In this document: positions 59,671 to 64,000 of the stretch, piece after piece | How the letters are laid out: each line of letters starts with the position of its first letter | Position numbering within the stretch: the stretch's first letter is position 1 | NCBI GenBank assembly: GCA_050251635.1 | Contig: JBFWML010000005.1 | Location: 6,045-70,044, forward strand | Source of the DNA: JBFWML01 sp050251635 | GTDB lineage: Bacteria; Campylobacterota; Campylobacteria; Campylobacterales; SZUA-545 | Reading direction: 5' to 3' | DNA: 64,000 nt | Made by a program: the position numbers and the translations under genes | Notes under the pieces: generated by a model | The model's input: only the letters and a program-made list of their open reading frames with translations | The model's database searches: none | What the model was told of the DNA's origin: nothing

Positions 59671-59976
59671 GTGCGTTTAAACCGTTTCGCGTTTGCGGTA
59701 ACGGCGGCGGCCCTGCTTTTTGCAGGGTCGGCCTATGCCGAAAACAAGATTGACCCCGGTAGCGGCTTGATTATCGCGCCGGGTTTTGAAGTGACCAAAA
59801 CCAACTGTACCGCCTGCCACGGCGCTGGATTTATTATTACTTCCGGCTACTCAAGGGATGTGTGGTTGGAGCAGATTCGCTGGATGCAAAAGGATCAGGG
59901 ACTGTGGGAGTTTACGCCGGAGGTTGAGAAGGAAATTCTCGATTATCTGGAAACCTATTATCCGCCCAAACAGTAG
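59671..59976 (+). CDS. sorB: Sulfite dehydrogenase cytochrome c subunit
   Basis: This is a 101-residue periplasmic cytochrome c with a signal peptide (about 1-23, ending SAYAEN). A single haem site, CTACH, is present near residue 48, and a Met in RWMQKDQGLW is the likely distal ligand. It would take electrons from SorA and pass them to the respiratory chain. GTG start with AAGGAG in front, nine bases after sorA. Haem attachment would need the CcsBA protein encoded at 22130. Confidence 0.92.
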   Translation: MRLNRFAFAVTAAALLFAGSAYAENKIDPGSGLIIAPGFEVTKTNCTACHGAGFIITSGYSRDVWLEQIRWMQKDQGLWEFTPEVEKEILDYLETYYPPKQ

Positions 59977-59984
59977 GCGGCATA

Positions 59985-60007
59985 GGCCGGGGAATCCCCG
60001 GCCTTTT
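59985..60007 (+). terminator. Intrinsic terminator of sorAB
   Basis: GGCCGGGGA and TCCCCGGCC form a 9-base GC-rich stem with one unpaired base, followed by TTTT. It lies eight bases after the sorB stop and just ahead of the convergent cyclophilin gene. Confidence 0.85.
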
Positions 60008-60009
60008 AC

Positions 60010-60561
60010 TTACTTGACGTCTTCTTTGACGTAAGCTTTAATAATTTCTTGCTCTTCAACGGGCCGGTCCATCGCACCGGTTTTAACCCCTTCAAGCTTT
60101 GCAACCACATCCATACCGTTGACAACTTTGCCGAAAATCGTATGGTGGCCGTTGAGCCACGGCGTAGGCACAGTGGTGATGAAAAACTGGCTTCCGTTGG
60201 TTTTGGGACCCGCATTGGCCATGGCCAGAATACCGGGCTTGTCGAAAATGACGTTGGGCTTAAACTCGTCCTCGAAGGGTTTGCCCCAAATGGACTGACC
60301 GCCGCGGCCCGTGCCGGTGGGGTCGCCGCCTTGGATCATGAAGTTTTTGATAATCCGGTGAAAAACGATACCGTCATAAAAACCGTTTTTTGCGTGGGTG
60401 GCGAAGTTTTCGCAGGCTTTGGGGGCGACTTCGGGCATCAGTTCGATCTCGATCGTGCCTTGGGTGGTTTCCAGTACGACAACAGGATTCATCTTGGCTC
60501 CTTGGAGGGGTAGCGCCATTAGCCAGACGGTGGCAAGAAAAAGCACAATCCGCTGTTTCAT
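60010..60561 (-). CDS. ppiA: Exported cyclophilin-type peptidyl-prolyl isomerase
   Basis: This is a 183-residue cyclophilin that catalyses proline cis-trans isomerisation. A signal peptide (about 1-21, ending PLQGA) places it in the periplasm. Active-site motifs are FHRIIKNFMIQGGDP, with the catalytic Arg, NGSQFFITT and WLNGHHTIFGKV. The symbol follows the periplasmic enzyme by location only. It converges on sorAB across the shared terminator region. Confidence 0.9.
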   Translation of the reverse strand: MKQRIVLFLATVWLMALPLQGAKMNPVVVLETTQGTIEIELMPEVAPKACENFATHAKNGFYDGIVFHRIIKNFMIQGGDPTGTGRGGQSIWGKPFEDEFKPNVIFDKPGILAMANAGPKTNGSQFFITTVPTPWLNGHHTIFGKVVNGMDVVAKLEGVKTGAMDRPVEEQEIIKAYVKEDVK

Positions 60562-60612
60562 TAGGCCGCTCCTTTAGTTTAATTTGAACGGCGCATTATG
60601 CCAGCGGCGGGT

Positions 60613-62742
60613 TTAACGCACTCTCGCCAGGATCGAGTCGGGCAGACCGTGTTCGAGATACCCTTCGGGGTTGCCGCATTCATGTAGCGCTTCGAGGGTG
60701 TCGCTCAGTCTGAATTCATCGCAGATTTTGGTAATTTCCGGGTCTTTGCAAAAACGCAGAACATACTCTTTAAGGGTTGTTTTGTGGCAAATGGGCACTC
60801 TGTTTTTCAGGGCGTTGCGCACTTCGTAAAGGTAGCCGATCCGCACGGTTGAGACGATTTTGTGCTTGAGGTGGTCGATCCCCAGCCACGGGTTGAAGAG
60901 ATCCAGCGCGTCTTTGGTTTTGCCCGAATAGGCCAGCGTAACGGCCATGTCGGCCACCTCCTGAAACTTGCGGTGCAGCGCGGCAAATTCGGAGGTTTCT
61001 TTGAGGTAGGGCGTTTTTTCCGCCAGCGCGTAGGCGTCGGTGATGCGGTTTTGCTCCACCAGTTGCGTAAAGCTCTGTTTTTGCAAGAACCGCAGCGTGT
61101 CTTCGTGGGCCCGTTTTTTAAAGGGGGCCAGCGTCCGGACCGGTTCGAGCATATTGACCGCGCCGCAGTAATCCCCTTTGCTTTCCAGCTGGGCGGCCTG
61201 ATCGAAGATGCGCTCGATCAGCGGATAGAGCCGCTGATAAAGATCGAGGGATTTAAGATAGGTAAACTCTTCGCTTAAGTCAAAAAACCGCTCGTAATTG
61301 TTTTCGCTCAAGGCCCGTTTGGCTTCGAGATAGGCTTTGTGCTGGCGCGTCAATCCTTCGACGATCGGCTTTTTGGCGGCGATCTCCTCAAAGGGTTTGA
61401 GTAGATGCACAATGTGCTTGCGGTTTTTGGCCACATCGGTTTCGATCATCTTGCGGGCTTTGGCACAGGATTTGTTCCACAGGTTTTCCAAATCCGCATA
61501 GGTGCTAAGCGCGCGCACCTCCGGGGTTTTTTCGGCAATGTGATAGGCGCTGGCGTAGTCTTTGCGATCGACCGCGTCGGTGAAGCGCCCGAAGATGAAT
61601 TTTTGGTTCATCATTCTTTCAAAGGTTTCCGCCATTCTGGGATCGAACAAAAACGGCGCCGCAAGCTCCTGCGCGCCGCGGATATCCTTGCGGGCAATTT
61701 TATTGGCCGCCTGCGCGAGGGTTCTCTCCCAGGCGGCCTCGAATTTCTGCATCACCGGATGGATAATCAAAAAGGGTTGACGAAGCATGATGCGCCGCGC
61801 TTCGTCGTAGCGCTTCATATCCACCGCCAGCGCAAAGGAGGTGAGCTCCTTGGCGATCCCCACAATCTCCAGCGTGCCGTCGGTATAGCCGATAAACAGG
61901 TGATCGCCCAGCAGTTTTAAAAGGCTGATACCGCTCTTTTGAAGATGCAGTTCGCCGATAAGCGCATTGTCTCTGGGCCGGAAAAAGTACAGCCGGCTTT
62001 GGCGCGTCGCCACCAGAAGATGCGCCTCGTCTTGCCCCGGACACAGGGCGGAAGGCCAGCCTTCGAGTCGTTTTTCCCGCGAGAGGGTGCGGCTGTTTTT
62101 GAGATCGATCAGCAAGCTCTCTCCACCGCGGCACACCACAAAAAGCAGACTGCCGCTTTCAAGAAAAAAGAGCGCTTCGGCAATGCCGCTAAGGCTGCTG
62201 TTTTCCACGCTTAAGGGCAGGCCCAGTTCCAGATCGTAAACGATGAGGGTTTTGTCGGTAAAGGAGGCGGCCAGATAGCGGCCGTCGTTGTCAAATTGCA
62301 GCGCGCACACGTGCTGCCCCGCGCGCCCAAAGGCGCCTAGCAGACTGCCGCCCGCCATGTTATGAATAAACACCCTTCCGTTGGCGCTGCCGGTGGCCAC
62401 CAGCTGCTTCTTGGGCGAAAAGGTGCAGGCGTCAACCTGCGCGCCGTGCCAGTCGAGCACCGCCTCTTTGTTGAGCCCTTTTTTGGATGAGATTAGCGCC
62501 GAAACCTTTTTCTGGCTGAAGGGCACATGGATCATCTCCTCCGAGCCTTGCAGGCCCTTGTGGTAGGGGTTGAGATTTTCAAAGCTGCTGGTGATGCGGT
62601 GCGATCGAACCAGCGTGAGCGTCTTGGGATCGAAGAAGAAAAAGGTGTAGTCGTTGCCTGCAACAATCAGTTGGTTTCCGCTTTCGATCATCGCCAGCGG
62701 AACGGCGCCGAGGTGCAGGGTTTTGAAGGGTTTATTCAGCAT
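60613..62742 (-). CDS. Beta-propeller plus alpha-solenoid protein of unknown function
   Basis: This is a 709-residue soluble protein. The first 300 residues are WD40-like: repeated strands such as AQVDACTFSPKKQLVATGSANGRV and VCALQFDNDGRYLAASFTDKTLIVYD. From about residue 310 the rest is helical, with repeats resembling ARRIMLRQPFL, AYHIAEKTPEV and AYALAEKTPYLKE. No catalytic motif, signal peptide or membrane span is seen. This architecture recalls eukaryotic coat and intraflagellar transport proteins, and a scaffold role is inferred. Its start overlaps the upstream double-PAS gene by 11 bases, so the two are coupled. Confidence 0.75.
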   Translation of the reverse strand: MLNKPFKTLHLGAVPLAMIESGNQLIVAGNDYTFFFFDPKTLTLVRSHRITSSFENLNPYHKGLQGSEEMIHVPFSQKKVSALISSKKGLNKEAVLDWHGAQVDACTFSPKKQLVATGSANGRVFIHNMAGGSLLGAFGRAGQHVCALQFDNDGRYLAASFTDKTLIVYDLELGLPLSVENSSLSGIAEALFFLESGSLLFVVCRGGESLLIDLKNSRTLSREKRLEGWPSALCPGQDEAHLLVATRQSRLYFFRPRDNALIGELHLQKSGISLLKLLGDHLFIGYTDGTLEIVGIAKELTSFALAVDMKRYDEARRIMLRQPFLIIHPVMQKFEAAWERTLAQAANKIARKDIRGAQELAAPFLFDPRMAETFERMMNQKFIFGRFTDAVDRKDYASAYHIAEKTPEVRALSTYADLENLWNKSCAKARKMIETDVAKNRKHIVHLLKPFEEIAAKKPIVEGLTRQHKAYLEAKRALSENNYERFFDLSEEFTYLKSLDLYQRLYPLIERIFDQAAQLESKGDYCGAVNMLEPVRTLAPFKKRAHEDTLRFLQKQSFTQLVEQNRITDAYALAEKTPYLKETSEFAALHRKFQEVADMAVTLAYSGKTKDALDLFNPWLGIDHLKHKIVSTVRIGYLYEVRNALKNRVPICHKTTLKEYVLRFCKDPEITKICDEFRLSDTLEALHECGNPEGYLEHGLPDSILARVR

Positions 62743-63892
62743 AGCCGGCTCCGCCTGCCGTCAAGGTGGCCACAAACCGGGCCGCCTCCTTGGGCGCACG
62801 GCTTAAGAACAGGTCAAACCCCTTCGGCTCCGACGCGCATTGCAGCGCCACCTGAACGGTGGTGTCCAGCGCCATCTCCTTCCAGTCCACCAGCGGATTG
62901 GGAGTCAGGCAGCCGGGTTCGGGCAAAAAGAGCGCGGAGAGTCGAAGCGTTTTGGCCCGCAAGGCCTCAAGCGTCTCATCTTCGCTGCCCAGCTCAAACA
63001 GGTTTAAAAATGCCGTATTGTGGGCCAAAACCCGATCATCCGCGTCGATCAGCGCCATGGGAACACCCACGGCGTTCATTAAAGACTCCATTTGGATATC
63101 GACCGCTTCGGCCAGTTTGTCCGAAACCTCGGCTTCGAGTTTGTTGGCCTCTTCGCGGCGCTGAATCAGCTCGGTCACGTCGTGACGGATGGCGATATAG
63201 CCGGTGTTTTGCCCCTGCGCGTTTTTGATGGGCATAACGGTTGCGTCCACAATATAGGTGCTGCCGTCCTTGGCGCGGTTGGGCACCAGCCCTTGCCAGA
63301 TGTGTCCGGCTTGAATGCGGTCCCACAGCTCGGCAAAGACCTCCTTGGGCACGTCGGGGTGGCGCACGATATTGTGCGGTTTGCCAATCAGCTCTTCGCG
63401 GCTGTATTTGCTGATGCGGCAGAACTGATCGTTGGCGTAGGTAATGACCCCTTTGAGATCGGTTTTTGAGACGATATTGCTTGCATCGACCGCTTGACGG
63501 TACTGCTCAAGCAGGCTTTTTTTGTTGATGTAGTCGGTGATCTCTTTGCGGATGGCGATATATTCGCAGATCGCGCCGGAGGCGTCGGTGATGGGAAAAA
63601 CGGTCGCCTCAACCACATAGGTGGTGCCGTCCTTGGCGCGATTGGGAACAACCCCTTTCCACACTTTGCCCGCTTGAATGGTCTGCCACAGATCGGCAAA
63701 GGCGGCCTTGGGCACGCTGGGGTGCCGCACGATATTGTGCGGCTTGCCGATGAGCTCTTCGCGGCTGTATTTTGAAACGCGGCAGAACTCGTCGTTGGCG
63801 TAGGTGATCACGCCTTTGAGATTGGTTTTGGAAAGAATGGTGCTGGCGTCAACCGCCTGTTTGTACTGCTCTAATAAATGTTCCGCTTCCAT
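62732..63892 (-). CDS. Double-PAS sensor protein without output domain
   Basis: This is a 386-residue soluble protein with two nearly identical Aer-type PAS domains (about 5-118 and 127-240, both with SKYSREELIGKPHNIVRHP). A coiled helix (about 240-275) precedes a third, degenerate PAS-like segment (MALIDADDRVLAHNTAFLNLFEL). No kinase, GGDEF or phosphodiesterase output domain is seen, so it probably signals through protein contacts. The overlapping downstream propeller/solenoid gene is the obvious partner. The strong similarity of the two PAS copies indicates a recent internal duplication. The 108 bases beyond its start hold no recognisable gene. Confidence 0.85.
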   Translation of the reverse strand: MEAEHLLEQYKQAVDASTILSKTNLKGVITYANDEFCRVSKYSREELIGKPHNIVRHPSVPKAAFADLWQTIQAGKVWKGVVPNRAKDGTTYVVEATVFPITDASGAICEYIAIRKEITDYINKKSLLEQYRQAVDASNIVSKTDLKGVITYANDQFCRISKYSREELIGKPHNIVRHPDVPKEVFAELWDRIQAGHIWQGLVPNRAKDGSTYIVDATVMPIKNAQGQNTGYIAIRHDVTELIQRREEANKLEAEVSDKLAEAVDIQMESLMNAVGVPMALIDADDRVLAHNTAFLNLFELGSEDETLEALRAKTLRLSALFLPEPGCLTPNPLVDWKEMALDTTVQVALQCASEPKGFDLFLSRAPKEAARFVATLTAGGAGYAE

Positions 63893-64000
63893 GTGGCCCC
63901 CTCGATTTCGAAGAACATCATACGTTTGTGGCGATTAAACTAAATTGAATAGCCTTTTAACGGGTGAAGTTGCCGCGAGATAAAATGCGCTTTATGATAG

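Noticed and set aside
1..64000. Many long antisense frames opposite core genes
   Set aside because: GC-rich coding regions leave the complementary frames open. Their products are His/Arg-rich low-complexity proteins without motifs or ribosome-binding sites.
1..64000. CRISPR arrays, tRNA or rRNA genes
   Set aside because: No regularly spaced repeats, cloverleaf-forming sequences or rRNA landmarks were found on reading through. A tRNA search program would settle this.

Overview
The window looks like chromosome from a comparatively GC-rich member of the Campylobacterota (Epsilonproteobacteria). Several features point that way. There is a fused CcsBA cytochrome c maturation protein. The order yggT-slt-lipoprotein-mobB-fbp-small Cys protein-metG matches, from memory, the Campylobacter jejuni Cj0844c-Cj0838c block. 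A gatA-guaB pair, a Csd4/Pgp1-type peptidoglycan carboxypeptidase and a SorAB sulfite dehydrogenase are also present. No rRNA, tRNA or CRISPR array was seen.

Layout. Positions 1-6993: pepA end, ychF, yggT, slt, a lipoprotein (opposite strand), a Ca2+/Na+ antiporter, mobB, fbp and a small Cys protein. Positions 7010-10482: a PAS-GGDEF-EAL protein and a PAS-PAS-HD-GYP protein. Positions 10554-17133: metG, a MurF-N-like protein, a three-gene DUF1538/PII-like/CBS operon and a pgp1-like gene. Positions 17130-31973, mostly minus strand: nitrilase-like pseudoenzyme, xseB, metX, guaB, gatA, ccsBA, ung, ogt, polA, then plsC (plus strand), then a receiver protein with fliO-fliN-cheX-like genes. Positions 32086-36394: TauE/SafE exporter, uvrA, two small membrane proteins and a CrcB/Fluc fluoride channel. 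Positions 44235-50057: a GAF-HD-GYP protein, a CHASE2 adenylate cyclase, two metallo-beta-lactamase phosphodiesterase-like paralogues and an LpxL-type acyltransferase. Positions 50770-57970: a YbiT-type ABC-F protein, a receiver, LuxP, a LuxQ-like kinase, YajQ, SUI1 and an HI0933-type flavoprotein. Positions 58018-63892: a 39-residue membrane peptide, sorA-sorB, a cyclophilin, a propeller/solenoid protein and a double-PAS protein.

Two accessory patches interrupt the core genes. The first (36.4-37.9 kb) is an integron remnant: a 62-codon fragment of an IntI-type integrase, a recombination core site, one complete gene cassette with a good attC site, and a second cassette cut short. The second (42.7-44.1 kb) carries an AT-rich orphan gene and an antitoxin/MazF pair. 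Both patches contain copies of the same short repeat (TAAATGGGGACAGGCT followed by AC or GA and a T-tract, seven copies). The repeat repeatedly sits exactly where a gene has been cut off after its promoter and first codons. In one case a truncated second copy of the antitoxin promoter and first 24 codons lies directly upstream of the intact gene. This repeated arrangement is the least explained structure in the window.

Other points of interest: an ABC-F gene preceded by a five-codon leader peptide and a terminator-like hairpin; a LuxP protein with every AI-2 contact residue I can check conserved, next to a kinase lacking the LuxQ receiver; a nitrilase-fold protein lacking both the catalytic Lys and Cys; and strong over-representation of CGATCG. 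Second-messenger signalling is dense here (two HD-GYP, one EAL, one adenylate cyclase, YajQ).
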